A stretch of 64,000 bases of DNA from Pullulanibacillus sp. KACC 23026 (GCF_029094525.1 NZ_CP119107.1:1798001-1862000), one strand, 5' to 3'. Shown: positions 47,132 through 55,840, numbered from the stretch's first letter. A program made the numbers and translations. The notes: generated by a model not told the origin, from the sequence alone.

Positions 47132-48622
47132 TTAATTGTTATCAATCTGGGCACGCTGCAGCTTTTGGCTGTAATCCACATAGACACTCTTCCATTCGGT
47201 AAACACATCTAATGCGACCACACCCGAATCGCGATGGCCGTTGCCGGTGTGCTTCGTTCCGCCAAACGGCAAATGAATTTCAGCGCCAATCGTTCCGGCA
47301 TTGATATAAACAATTCCGGTATCCAGATCCCGCATCGCGATAAAGGTTCGATTTGTATCGTTTGTAAAAATAGAGCTCGAGAGTCCATAATTAACCTCGT
47401 TATTAACCTCAATGGCTTCCTCTAAACTGGTCACGGAAATAATCGAGAGAACAGGTCCAAAGATTTCTTCACGGGCGACTCGCATTTCCCGGTTGACATT
47501 CGTGAAAAGAGTAGGGGCATAGAAAAAGCCATTTTGGCAATCGCCACTCTTTAGGATTTGTCCGCCGCACAGAAGGTTGGCTCCTTCCTCTTGACCGATT
47601 CGAACATATTCGTGAATCGACTTAAGCGCCGGTTCATTGATAACCGGACCAATCTGAACGGTTTCATCCAATCCATCTCCCATTTTTAATTCAGAGATGC
47701 GAGAGAGCAGGCGATTCTCGAGGTCCTCTTTGATGGGTTCGTGGACAATCAAGCGGCTGCAGGCTGTACATCGCTGGCCAGCGGTTCCAAATGCACTCCA
47801 AATAATGCCGTCGACAGCCAAATCAAGGTCGGCATCATCCATGACAATAATGGCATTTTTCCCGCCCATTTCAAGGCTCACTTTTTTAAACTGTTCTCCT
47901 GCTTTGCTTGAAATCGCTCGACCAACCTCTGTTGATCCAGTAAAAGAAACGATGTTGACATCAGGGTGTTCGACTAGAGCGGTTCCGACTGTACTTCCTG
48001 AACCAAAGACGAGATTGATCACGCCTTTTGGCACCCCGGCTTCTTCAATTAGTTTGACGAATTCATAGGCAAGGGCGGGTGTATCGGTGGCTGGTTTCCA
48101 GACGACGGAGTTTCCGCTGACAAGAGCGGGGAAGATCTTCCAACTGGCGATCGCAATCGGAAAATTCCATGGCGTAATAAGCCCGGCAACCCCGACTGGT
48201 GCACGAAAGCTCATCGCTTGTTTATTCGGCAGTTCAGAGGGAACGGTTTGCCCGACCAAACGGCGTCCCTCTCCCCCCATAAAGTAAGCCATATCAATCG
48301 CTTCTTGCACTTCGCCGCGCGCTTCAGCAATCACTTTCCCCATTTCAGAAGTCAAAAGCTGTGCTAACCGTTCTTTATTTTTTCGTAAGAGCTCCCCAAT
48401 TCGAAAGAGGAATTCACCACGAGCCGGTGCCGGCACTAAGCGCCATGTTTTTTGCGCCTGAACGGCTGCTTGGACGGCTACATCAACATCCGCTTTCGAT
48501 GACTCATAGATCATGCCGAGTACTTTTCTATTGGCGGGATTGACGTTTTCAACACTGCGGGTGCCAGAGCCTTTCTTCCAAACACCATTAATAAAATTCA
48601 GATAGGTAATCTCTGCGGTCAT
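47132..48622 (-). CDS. Aldehyde dehydrogenase (probable 2-aminoadipate semialdehyde dehydrogenase)
   Basis: 496 residues of the NAD(P)-dependent ALDH superfamily. It has PWNFPIAIASWKIFPALVSGNSVVWKPATDTP, the Rossmann-like FTGSTEVGRAI, the catalytic Glu in LEMGGKNAIIV, the nucleophile in GQRCTACSR, and EIFGPVLSI. The ATG at 48622 has AGGAGGT seven bases upstream; the frame is open 15 codons further but without a site. As the promoter-proximal partner of lysine 6-dehydrogenase it likely oxidises 2-aminoadipate 6-semialdehyde (or its cyclic form) to 2-aminoadipate; specificity is inferred from context. Confidence 0.93.
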   Translation of the reverse strand: MTAEITYLNFINGVWKKGSGTRSVENVNPANRKVLGMIYESSKADVDVAVQAAVQAQKTWRLVPAPARGEFLFRIGELLRKNKERLAQLLTSEMGKVIAEARGEVQEAIDMAYFMGGEGRRLVGQTVPSELPNKQAMSFRAPVGVAGLITPWNFPIAIASWKIFPALVSGNSVVWKPATDTPALAYEFVKLIEEAGVPKGVINLVFGSGSTVGTALVEHPDVNIVSFTGSTEVGRAISSKAGEQFKKVSLEMGGKNAIIVMDDADLDLAVDGIIWSAFGTAGQRCTACSRLIVHEPIKEDLENRLLSRISELKMGDGLDETVQIGPVINEPALKSIHEYVRIGQEEGANLLCGGQILKSGDCQNGFFYAPTLFTNVNREMRVAREEIFGPVLSIISVTSLEEAIEVNNEVNYGLSSSIFTNDTNRTFIAMRDLDTGIVYINAGTIGAEIHLPFGGTKHTGNGHRDSGVVALDVFTEWKSVYVDYSQKLQRAQIDNN

Positions 48623-48699
48623 TGTGAATACCTCCTGTAAGTAAAATAAAAGGGCAGGGCTGTTCATGAAGGGGCTAGGGGGAATCAGTGAGGGAATGG

Positions 48700-48863
48700 T
48701 TGGCGGCTAACGGCGGTGGGTAGATAAAATTTTAATGGATAAAAAACGCCTATATGAACACCAACATCATATGTTAAAACGAGAAAATAGGTGCTTGCCT
48801 AGATTAGGTGAGATCGTGAAGAGGAAGAAAGCTAGGTATGACAGGGGCGAAAAATAGGTATAA
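48700..48863. other. Spacer between the lysine operon and an orphan terminator
   Basis: No gene seen. It must contain the promoter of the lysine operon on the minus strand, but I cannot single out a convincing pair of hexamers. Confidence 0.35.
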
Positions 48864-48957
48864 AAAAAGCCCGGGCGACCGGGCTCTGGGCGGTGCATCA
48901 TTCTGGAAGTAACAATGCTTATGTATTTTAACACGCTCTCGTACTAAAATACATAAG
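48864..48957 (-). ncRNA. Candidate small RNA: hairpin plus orphan intrinsic terminator
   Basis: On the minus strand there is a perfect 13-bp stem (CTTATGTATTTTA / TAAAATACATAAG, 48918-48957, 14-base loop). About 27 bases later comes AGCCCGG-tcgc-CCGGGCT followed by T7 (48866-48890), an excellent terminator. No minus-strand gene exists between here and the divergent SNF2 gene, so the terminator is either for a short RNA or a barrier to antisense reading. Confidence 0.45.
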
Positions 48958-49089
48958 AAGAAAGACCCAATATTGTCAGTAAGAGAACGTTCAATGGGTT
49001 CGCCATTTTGCGTCTCTTTGAAGCGGGGTTAATAGAATAGGCTCAAGAATTTGCCAAAAGTAATTTGTAAGAGGGGGGACCCTCTTTAT

Positions 49090-49097
49090 GGTACAAT
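49090..49097 (+). promoter_or_regulatory. Extended -10 of the SNF2 helicase gene
   Basis: TGGTACAAT-like element. The spacer to TTGTAA (49065) is too long at 21 bp. A GAGGG/CCCTC hairpin (49071-49085) sits between them. Confidence 0.4.
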
Positions 49098-49173
49098 GGG
49101 GAATATTGAATCGGACTTGTTCGTATTAGCATGAAATGGTGAAAAAGAAGTCTTTGGAAGAAGGAGCCCCCCA

Positions 49174-52100
49174 ATGAACCAACAGCTGACGATAAAACAA
49201 ATAATAGAAAAATGCGGGACGGTCGCCTTTAAAAGAGGAGAAACCTTTTATCGTCGCAATCAAGTCGAAGTGACGGTATCAACTGCCGGTCATTGGGAAG
49301 CGATTGTAAAGGGGCAGGAAGTGTTTTATGTGACGGTCCTTTTGGATGAAAACGGCGACTATCTGGCCCAGTGCAGCTGTCCGAAGCTCGCTTCTGTTCA
49401 CCAAGATTGTCAGCATATTGCCGCAGTTTTAATGGCGATAGCTGGCGAAAAGGAAAGGCAAAGACAACAGGGAGATCAAACGGTTATCACTCAGGAATTT
49501 TTCACCTTGTTTGATGGAAAAGGCGAGCGGCCATTTGCGAAACAACGGCATTTTGAAACAAGAAAGCTATTAGCCGCCGAAGTGTCGTGTCATGCCTTCA
49601 CTAGAACTAATGAGGACAATGTGTTTGCCATGGGGTTGACGATCGAAGGCCGCCCTGTTACGGACCTTCGTACTTTCCTTGAAGAGTTGAAAGAGGGCAA
49701 GCGGGTTCAACTTGCCGACGGCCTTTGGGTCGATCTCCAGCAGCACTGTTTTGATCAAAAAATAAGTGAGGTACTGGAGCTTCTTCTGCAAATGACTAAA
49801 GGGACTGAGAAGAAAAAGGACGTTACTTCAAATCTTATCATGATCCCCCCTTTATCATGGCAGCCGCTCATTCAACTTTTACAGGAGACACGAACTGCTC
49901 GCTTCGTAGTCAAGGGGACCTCTTTCAAGGAATTATCAGTACATGATGGGCCTCTCCCTATTGAGTTTAAATTAATTCAATTGGAATCCAGCTATCGATT
50001 AGAAGTGAACGGAGTTGATAAGATTCACCTGTTCGATTCTTATCAAACGGCTGTGTGTCTAGGAAAGCTTAAGCTGCTAGAACCAGAAGACAGTAAGAGG
50101 CTAGGATCTCTCCTTCATATGTTTGAAGCAACAGGAGACGAGCCTCTCAATATTCCCGATGACAAAATTGAGTATTTTAAAGAAAACGTTTTGTTCCGCC
50201 TAAAAAAACTTGGGACGGTGAAGGTGGCTGAACGCCGCCAAGCAACGAAGCGCTCCTCATCTTTAGTCGCAAAGCTTTATTTGGATCGGATTAAGAATCG
50301 CCTGTTGGCCGGGCTTGAATTTCATTATGGCCATCATGTCATTCAACCGTTAGAAGATCGCGAGCTTCCTGCAGACGTTTTGCTTATGAGAGACCATCAG
50401 AAAGAGCATCAAATCCTTCAGTTGATGGAAGAAGGCCAGTTTGCGAAAACGGAGGGCGGGTATTATTTGCATCATGAGGAACTCGAGTTTACCTTTCTGA
50501 CTCAAGTATTACCTAAGCTTCAAAAACGGGTTCAGGTGTACGCGACAACAGCGGTAAAAAATCGTGTTTCAACCAATCAGTTCAGACCACAGCTGAGAGT
50601 GCGTGTCAAAAAAGAACGCACCAACTGGCTTGAGTTTAAGTTTGAAATGAAGGGCATTTCAAACGAAGAGGTTCAAGACGTGTTACAAGCTTTAGAGGAA
50701 AAACGGAAATTTTACCGGTTGCGAAATGATACGCTTCTGTCACTAGAAACTCAAGAATTTGAAGACATTCAAAAGTTTTTACTGAAACCGCAAATCACGA
50801 GAAGTGAGCTGCTAGATGGTCTCGATTTGCCCCTTACTTCGAGCCTCCAACTTTTGGATTCAGTGGAGTCAGAGGGGATTTTTCAGCTTGAAGACTCATT
50901 AACGACTTTTCTTGAAAACTTAAGAAACCCTGAGAAACTGACCTATGAGGTGCCGGCAAAATTAGATACGATTCTCCGCCCTTATCAAAAACAAGGCTTT
51001 CAGTGGCTGAAGACCTTGGCTGAATTTGGTTTCGGCGGAATTCTTGCCGATGACATGGGGCTGGGTAAGACGCTGCAAAGCATTGCGTTTATCCTATCTG
51101 AGTTAAAAAATCTTCGGGAAACCAAACGGAAAGTGCTCATCGTCTCCCCTTCCTCCTTAACCTATAACTGGCTGCGTGAGTTACAAACTTTTGCGCCTGA
51201 GATCAACGCGGTTGTCATCGATGGAGTGCAGAAAGAGAGAAGGCGAGTTATTAAAGAAAGTCAGGATCACGAGGTTTGGATCACCTCTTACCCGCTCCTT
51301 AGGAGAGATAATGCCTTGTATGATAAGGAAATGTTTCATACGGTCTTTTTTGATGAAGCGCAAGCCTTTAAGAACCCTCTTTCGCAAACCGCCCGGGCAG
51401 TTAAACGCGTTCAGGCCGATCATCGCTTTGCTTTAACGGGAACGCCGCTTGAAAATGCGTTGGAAGAACTTTGGTCGATTTTCCATGTTGTCTTTCCAGA
51501 CCTTTTGCTTGGACTGAAAGAGTTTAGTACGATGTCCCATAAACGGATCATTAAACGCATTCGACCATTTATGCTTCGTCGTGTGAAGAAGGATGTTCTG
51601 GATGAACTTCCTGCCAAACAATCAACACTAGAAGCAGTCGAGCTTCTTCCCGAGCAAAAAAAGCTTTATACCGCTTACTTAGCTAAGCTGAGACATGATA
51701 CTTTGAAACACTTGGATCGTGAAACACGGCATAAAAATCGGATAAAAATATTAGCTGGCATTACCCGGTTAAGACAAATTTGCTGCCATCCCGGTTTGTT
51801 TGTTGATGGGTATCAAGGCCGATCATCGAAGCTTGCGCAGTTGCTGAAAATTTTAGAAGAGGCCAAACACGCAGGGCGCCGTGTCCTTATATTTTCACAG
51901 TTTACAAAGATGCTGAACATGATAGGACGTGAGCTTGATGAGCGTGGCTGGCGATTTTTCTATCTCGACGGTCAAACACCGAATGAAGAGCGAGTGGAAA
52001 CGTGTCAAAGATTTAATGACGGAGAACGAGACCTTTTCTTAATTTCATTAAAAGCAGGAGGGACCGGCCTTAATTTAACGGGGGCGGATACCGTCATTTT

Positions 52101-52338
52101 ATACGACACTTGGTGGAATCCAGCCGTTGAAGAACAGGCAACGGACCGGGCTCATCGAATGGGCCAAACCCGAGTGGTCCAAGTGATTAAGCTAATTGCC
52201 CGGGGAACCATTGAAGAAAAGATGAATGACCTTCAGGAGAAAAAACGAGAACTGATCGATGAAATGATAGATTCAAATGTCGGTGATCCAGCCTCCTATT
52301 TGACCGATGACGATTTGAAGGAATTATTATCGGTTTAA
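49174..52338 (+). CDS. SNF2-family DEAD/DEAH helicase with SWIM zinc finger (YwqA-like)
   Basis: 1054 residues. An N-terminal SWIM zinc finger is at residues ~65-90 (QCSCPK...DCQHIAAVLMAI, C-x-C-...-C-x-H). A long middle region follows, then the Snf2 ATPase: DDMGLGKTLQS (Walker A), FDEAQAFKN (Walker B, DEAQ), LTGTPLENALEELWSIF, RRVKKDVLDELP, GGTGLNLTGAD and DRAHRMGQTRVVQV. Members are dsDNA translocases of uncertain physiological role, affecting recombination or transcription. GAAGGAG precedes the ATG. An extended -10 TGGTACAAT lies about 77 bp upstream. Confidence 0.95.
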   Translation: MNQQLTIKQIIEKCGTVAFKRGETFYRRNQVEVTVSTAGHWEAIVKGQEVFYVTVLLDENGDYLAQCSCPKLASVHQDCQHIAAVLMAIAGEKERQRQQGDQTVITQEFFTLFDGKGERPFAKQRHFETRKLLAAEVSCHAFTRTNEDNVFAMGLTIEGRPVTDLRTFLEELKEGKRVQLADGLWVDLQQHCFDQKISEVLELLLQMTKGTEKKKDVTSNLIMIPPLSWQPLIQLLQETRTARFVVKGTSFKELSVHDGPLPIEFKLIQLESSYRLEVNGVDKIHLFDSYQTAVCLGKLKLLEPEDSKRLGSLLHMFEATGDEPLNIPDDKIEYFKENVLFRLKKLGTVKVAERRQATKRSSSLVAKLYLDRIKNRLLAGLEFHYGHHVIQPLEDRELPADVLLMRDHQKEHQILQLMEEGQFAKTEGGYYLHHEELEFTFLTQVLPKLQKRVQVYATTAVKNRVSTNQFRPQLRVRVKKERTNWLEFKFEMKGISNEEVQDVLQALEEKRKFYRLRNDTLLSLETQEFEDIQKFLLKPQITRSELLDGLDLPLTSSLQLLDSVESEGIFQLEDSLTTFLENLRNPEKLTYEVPAKLDTILRPYQKQGFQWLKTLAEFGFGGILADDMGLGKTLQSIAFILSELKNLRETKRKVLIVSPSSLTYNWLRELQTFAPEINAVVIDGVQKERRRVIKESQDHEVWITSYPLLRRDNALYDKEMFHTVFFDEAQAFKNPLSQTARAVKRVQADHRFALTGTPLENALEELWSIFHVVFPDLLLGLKEFSTMSHKRIIKRIRPFMLRRVKKDVLDELPAKQSTLEAVELLPEQKKLYTAYLAKLRHDTLKHLDRETRHKNRIKILAGITRLRQICCHPGLFVDGYQGRSSKLAQLLKILEEAKHAGRRVLIFSQFTKMLNMIGRELDERGWRFFYLDGQTPNEERVETCQRFNDGERDLFLISLKAGGTGLNLTGADTVILYDTWWNPAVEEQATDRAHRMGQTRVVQVIKLIARGTIEEKMNDLQEKKRELIDEMIDSNVGDPASYLTDDDLKELLSV

Positions 52339-52584
52339 GACTTGCCTTTCATTTAATAGATGAGTTTGTGTGTCGATGCGATGGCGGAAATTGGCTACCA
52401 ACGCGTGCCGAGGAATTGCCGTGGTGCTGACGATTCCGGGAATTAGGATTTGGGGGCGCGGTTTCCAAAATAAGGAATCGCGTGACGACCAACAAGGCAG
52501 CTAGATCTTTGGTTTCCAAAATAAGGAATCAAAGTTACCATAAAAAATTTGTGGTATCAACAATAGGTTGCCGTTGAGAAAAAT

Positions 52585-52835
52585 GCGTACGAAAAAAGTG
52601 GCCGCAGCCCGAGAAATGGTGGGCAAGTGAAGTTTGCCCACGAAAACGAGCGAGATGAGAGCCAAAATGGTGGGTAAGAGAAGTTTGCCCACGAAAACGA
52701 GCGAGATGAGAACCAAAATGGTGGGTAAGAGAAGTTTGCCCACGAAAACGAGCGAGATGAGAACCAAAATGGTGGGCAAGACAAGCTTTCCCACGAAAAA
52801 GGCGCTGTCCCCAGAGAAGATGGTAGGCAAACTCC
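52585..52835 (+). repeat. Palindromic repeat locus 4 (51-bp type, about 4.5 units)
   Basis: ATGGTGGG cores start at 52616, 52667, 52718, 52769 and 52820: an exact 51-bp period. Each unit reads AAAATGGTGGGYAAG, a short loop, TTTGCCCACGAAAACG and then AGCGAGATGAGAACC. GTGGGCAA...TTGCCCAC (52619-52626 / 52634-52641) is a perfect 8-bp hairpin. Because 51 is divisible by 3, a plus frame shows a 17-residue repeat, but it lacks a ribosome binding site. Confidence 0.9.
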
Positions 52836-52931
52836 GATAACGAGCCGTGAAGGGCCGCGATCCCTGGAGTGTGGGATGGTCGTTACCATAAGAACAAGAA
52901 AAGGTAACGACCATACGTTATTGGCTGCCTA

Positions 52932-52960
52932 TTGACAAGTTGAACTGTAATTGTTACAAT
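52932..52960 (+). promoter_or_regulatory. Promoter P1 of the spx operon
   Basis: TTGACA, 17-bp spacer, TACAAT, with operator 1 covering the downstream half of the spacer and the -10. Confidence 0.75.
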
Positions 52961-52965
52961 TACAG
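52945..52965. promoter_or_regulatory. Operator 1 for the Rrf2 regulator (candidate)
   Basis: Perfect palindrome CTGTAAT-N7-ATTACAG (with A and T extending the symmetry on either side). The -10 begins exactly 10 bases into it. Confidence 0.7.
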
Positions 52966-53083
52966 TATATCCTGCAAAAATTGGAGCTCTTGTCATGATG
53001 TTTTGAGTGAGTGGATCACTGAACGAACTCGAACTCATTTTAATTGTATATATAATTGGATGACTTCTTTTTTTAATATTAAA

Positions 53084-53104
53084 CTGTAATTTTATTTATT
53101 ACAT
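53084..53104. promoter_or_regulatory. Operator 2 for the Rrf2 regulator (candidate)
   Basis: CTGTAAT-N7-ATTACAT, 42 bp before the spx start codon and 139 bp downstream of operator 1; one base off the symmetric form. Confidence 0.6.
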
Positions 53105-53145
53105 TTTTGGAATGCAGCATGATGGATAAGGAGTGTGGGTAAAGC

Positions 53146-53541
53146 ATGGTGACTGTCTATACAACTTCAAGTTGTGCCTCTTGTCGAAAAGCAAAAGCTT
53201 GGTTTGAAGAACATCATATCGACTATATTGAGAGAAATATTGTAACGAGTCCACTGACGGTTGATGAAATAAAATCGATTCTTCGCTTAACGGAAGATGG
53301 CACTAACGAGATCATTTCAACGAAGTCCAAAACCTTTCAGGAACTGGATGTATCAGTTGAGTCTCTGCCACTGAGTGAATTGTATCAATTAATCATTAAC
53401 AACCCTAAATTGCTGCGCCGGCCAATCATTCAGGACGAAAAACGATTGCAGGTTGGCTATAACGAGGAGGACATTCGCAGTTTCTTACCTCGAAGCCTCC
53501 GTGCGTTTGTTTATGACGATTATCAAAGAGCTGCCAATTAA
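53146..53541 (+). CDS. spx: Spx family transcriptional regulator (SpxA2-like)
   Basis: 131 residues, the exact length of Spx. The redox switch CASC is Cys10/Cys13, Gly52 (needed for contact with the RNA polymerase alpha C-terminal domain) is present, and RRPII holds Arg92. [22 protein letters not shown] is the usual C-terminus recognised by ClpXP adaptors. It is an RNA-polymerase-binding regulator of thiol/oxidative stress. The location beside a BA3454-type gene and an Rrf2 regulator matches the stress-inducible spxA2 module of B. anthracis rather than the housekeeping spx. Two operators precede it. Confidence 0.94.
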   Translation: MVTVYTTSSCASCRKAKAWFEEHHIDYIERNIVTSPLTVDEIKSILRLTEDGTNEIISTKSKTFQELDVSVESLPLSELYQLIINNPKLLRRPIIQDEKRLQVGYNEEDIRSFLPRSLRAFVYDDYQRAAN

Positions 53542-53597
53542 TATATAAGCTACTAGGATCATATAATAAATTAATTGAATGAAAAGGAGGCCAATAG

Positions 53598-53732
53598 ATG
53601 GTCGAAGTATTTGTTACAGTGAATTATAAAGATAAAAACTATCTAACTAATGTGATTGTTAATAAGGATTTGACTTGGGGAACCATTAAACAAATCGCAG
53701 AAGAACAAGTCAAAAGACAGTGGGAAAATTAA
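53598..53732 (+). CDS. BA3454 family stress response protein (44 aa)
   Basis: Translation from ATG 53598 gives 44 residues, MVEVFVTVNYKDKNYLTNVI... ending EEQVKRQWEN, the layout of the small BA3454 stress response family. AAGGAGG precedes the ATG by 7 bases. It lies 56 bp after spx with no terminator between, so it is in the same transcript. Function unknown. Confidence 0.85.
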   Translation: MVEVFVTVNYKDKNYLTNVIVNKDLTWGTIKQIAEEQVKRQWEN

Positions 53733-53777
53733 ACGAGATTCGGGACTGATCTAAGGTGCAAATCCATAATTACTAGG

Positions 53778-53822
53778 GTCTTTTTAAAGAACGCTGTTAG
53801 AAAGTACAAAAAGACTTTTTTC
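53778..53822 (+). terminator. Terminator of the spx-BA3454 operon
   Basis: GTCTTTTT / AAAAAGAC stem with a 22-base loop and a following T6 run. Confidence 0.6.
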
Positions 53823-53861
53823 TTCTTTGTGTAAGATGAATGCCTCCTTTTTTATAAATAA

Positions 53862-53890
53862 TGGACAAATGAATCTGTATTATTTATCAT
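53862..53890 (+). promoter_or_regulatory. Promoter of the Rrf2 regulator gene
   Basis: TGGACA, 17-bp spacer, TATCAT, 62 bp before the start codon. Confidence 0.7.
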
Positions 53891-53895
53891 TACAG
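53875..53895. promoter_or_regulatory. Operator 3 for the Rrf2 regulator (candidate)
   Basis: CTGTATT-N7-ATTACAG, the same 21-bp frame as operator 1 and in the same register: the -10 again begins exactly 10 bases in. Confidence 0.7.
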
Positions 53896-53951
53896 TATAT
53901 GAGCTTAATAAACAAGAAGACCTTATTGAAATAAGGGATTAGGAGGCAGTC

Positions 53952-54380
53952 ATGAATAGCGATTTTACACTTGCCGTTCACAGTTTAACTTATCTAGCCC
54001 TTCAATCAGATCGGATTTCAACAAGTGATGCTATTTCGGAAAGTGCCGGAGTCCACCCTGTACGCATTCGTAAAGTACTTAGTCTGTTGAAAAAGAATGG
54101 GTTTATTCAATCCAAAGAAGGAATTGGCGGCGGCTTTCTTTTGGCTAAAGATCTAAGTGACGTCAATCTTTGGGATGTCTATAAAATAACTTCTGAAGGA
54201 GCTCTGCAGCCCAAATGTCCTGACTCAAATGAACGATGTATTGTTGGGGCAAACATGCAAAGCGTCCTCTTTTCGATTTTCCTAGGTGCTGAAGAGCATT
54301 TAGGCAAGTATTTACAAGACTACACAATTAAAGATGTGATTGATCTTATTTATTTAAATAATAGTAAAAGTGAATTTTGA
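53952..54380 (+). CDS. Rrf2 family transcriptional regulator (SaiR/YwnA-like)
   Basis: 142 residues. The winged helix-turn-helix covers residues ~2-65 (SDAISESAGVHPVRIRKVLSLLKKNGFIQSKEGIGGGFLL, typical Rrf2). Instead of the three-Cys iron-sulfur ligand set, only Cys89 and Cys96 are present, pointing to a thiol-based sensor. In B. anthracis the Rrf2 protein SaiR represses spxA2, and this gene stands in the matching place with matching operators at both promoters. It probably represses itself and spx until oxidised. AGGAGG precedes the ATG. Confidence 0.9.
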   Translation: MNSDFTLAVHSLTYLALQSDRISTSDAISESAGVHPVRIRKVLSLLKKNGFIQSKEGIGGGFLLAKDLSDVNLWDVYKITSEGALQPKCPDSNERCIVGANMQSVLFSIFLGAEEHLGKYLQDYTIKDVIDLIYLNNSKSEF

Positions 54381-54381
54381 C

Positions 54382-54418
54382 CAAAAGAATTGGAGTGTTT
54401 GCTCTAATTCTTTTTTTT
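54382..54418 (+). terminator. Terminator of the Rrf2 gene
   Basis: AAAGAATTGGAG / CTCTAATTCTTT stem followed by T residues, immediately after the stop codon. Confidence 0.85.
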
Positions 54419-54423
54419 CATGA

Positions 54424-54493
54424 AGGGGTACCACCCGTTTTTTAACATAAAACCCTCTCTAATACATTTTTTTGGAAGTTAAAACCCTGATTT
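54424..54493 (+). repeat. Island flanking repeat, copy A
   Basis: GGGGTACCACCCGTTTTT, then ACATAAAACCCTCTC and TAATACATTTTTTTGGAAG. About 70 bp, near-identical to copy C at 56264. Confidence 0.85.
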
Positions 54494-54620
54494 TGTATCA
54501 AAAGTCTAACGTTGTAAATCTGCATTTTCCTGACGCAGCCCCTTCAAGGATAGAAAAGGCTATATGCTCTTTCATCTTTTAAAAATCAAAGGATAGGCTC
54601 TAATGGACATTATAGAAGTC

Positions 54621-54690
54621 TATAAAAAATTGTACTCTAGAACATTTTATCGAAATTAAACCCCTGATTTTCTAGGCTAGGTAGAATTTC
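54621..54690 (+). repeat. Island flanking repeat, degenerate copy B
   Basis: TATAAAA...CTCTAGAACATTTTATCGAAATTAAACCC...GTAGAAT aligns with the second half of copies A and C with several changes. Confidence 0.55.
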
Positions 54691-54770
54691 ACTATAAAAT
54701 TTTGGGAATTTTAACATTTTTAAAAAATCAGTGTTAAAATATGGTTATAAACTAAAAGGAGGGATTTTTT

Positions 54771-55805
54771 TTAAAAAAAAACATATTTAGGAAATTGGGA
54801 ATGGGGGTTTTTGCAACCGTATTGGCTTATGGTGTAATACAAAGTGCACCAAAAGCACATGCCGAGACAGTAAGCAACTCACCCGATGTAATTTCCAGTG
54901 CACACCATAAAACTAATAGAGCAGATACGTATTATGTTATTCCGCCAAAAAACTTTGATCCTCAAAATGCTAGTGATGCCGAACTTAAAACCTTTGGATT
55001 TCCTAAAAGGCCTAAAGATTCTAAACAGTTGTTATCATGGAAAGAAAGTATGAAGCACGCCAAAAAGTTTGTTGTACCAACGTTTACCAATACAAACAAA
55101 GTTAATGCTCAATACACTTATACATCTCCTAATTGGTCTGGATACGAACAAGAAGAGTACAGCACTCACCAATTTGATGATGTCGAATCTAAATGGACAG
55201 TTCCATCTGTTTCTAGTAGTAAAAGTAATACAGATTCGTCGGCATGGGTAGGTATAGGTGGTGACTCAAGTCTTAGTTCGACTTGGAAATTGATTCAAGC
55301 AGGAACAGAGCAGGATAAAGGTAGTTCCTCTACAAACTATTATTTTTGGCATGAGGAATTGAGCTATAGTGCTGGTAATCCTGAAGTTAAAGTTACCAGT
55401 ATTGCATGTAGACCAGGAGATAATGTTCTTGTCTCAGTAAGTTATAGTTCGGGAGACGTTCACTATTTTCTTGAAGATACTACCCTTAATACTTATACTC
55501 AATTTACAGTCACAAATAAATCTGCTTATTACAAAGGAAATTCGGCTGAATATATTATGGAGAGACCTGAAATCGGTAATTCCTATAGTTACTTAGCAAA
55601 TTATGATTTTACCTCTTTTTGGGGAGCTAGAGCCTCCTATTCTGGAAGTTCAACCATGTATACACCTGGTGAGTGGAGTTCAAACGGACATATTCTAGAT
55701 AAGCTTAATATGAACGATGGAAATCTCTTAACGAGTACAGGCACTCTTTATAGTAAAGATTTCACTAATGATGCATTTGGAGTTACCTGGCAAGGCTATC
55801 ATTAA
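54771..55805 (+). CDS. Secreted G1 family (glutamic) endopeptidase, non-canonical start
   Basis: About 345 residues. A signal peptide KKNIFRKLGMGVFATVLAYG...APKAHA is followed by a propeptide-like region and the eqolisin beta-sandwich: NWSGYEQ, WTVPSVS, SSAWVGIGGDSS, the catalytic Gln in KLIQAGTEQ (Gln168 counted from TTG 54795), YYFWHEEL, and the catalytic Glu in SAEYIMERPEIG (Glu252). G1 peptidases work at acid pH. AAGGAGGG (54756-54763) and the basic signal-peptide region both place the start at a TTA codon at 54771; the first ordinary start in frame is TTG 54795, which loses the basic region. The gene is AT-rich and lies between direct repeats, suggesting transfer. Confidence 0.8.
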   Translation, partial: LKKNIFRKLGMGVFATVLAYGVIQSAPKAHAETVSNSPDVISSAHHKTNRADTYYVIPPKNFDPQNASDAELKTFGFPKRPKDSKQLLSWKESMKHAKKFVVPTFTNTNKVNAQYTYTSPNWSGYEQEEYSTHQFDDVESKWTVPSVSSSKSNTDSSAWVGIGGDSSLSSTWKLIQAGTEQDKGSSSTNYYFWHEELSYSAGNPEVKVTSIACRPGDNVLVSVSYSSGDVHYFLEDTTLNTYTQFTVTNKSAYYKGNSAEYIMERPEIGNSYSYLANYDFTSFWGARASYSGSSTMYTPGEWSSNGHILDKLNMNDGNLLTSTGTLYSKDFTNDAFGVTWQGYH

Positions 55806-55840
55806 TCATTTCATAATCTTTGAAATTTGAGGTGATTACA

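Noticed and set aside
52634-52840. A 68-codon plus frame with a 17-residue repeat (RSLPTKTSEMRTKMVGK)
   Set aside because: It arises because the 51-bp repeat is divisible by 3. There is no ribosome binding site, and the same repeat elsewhere does not keep a usable gene.
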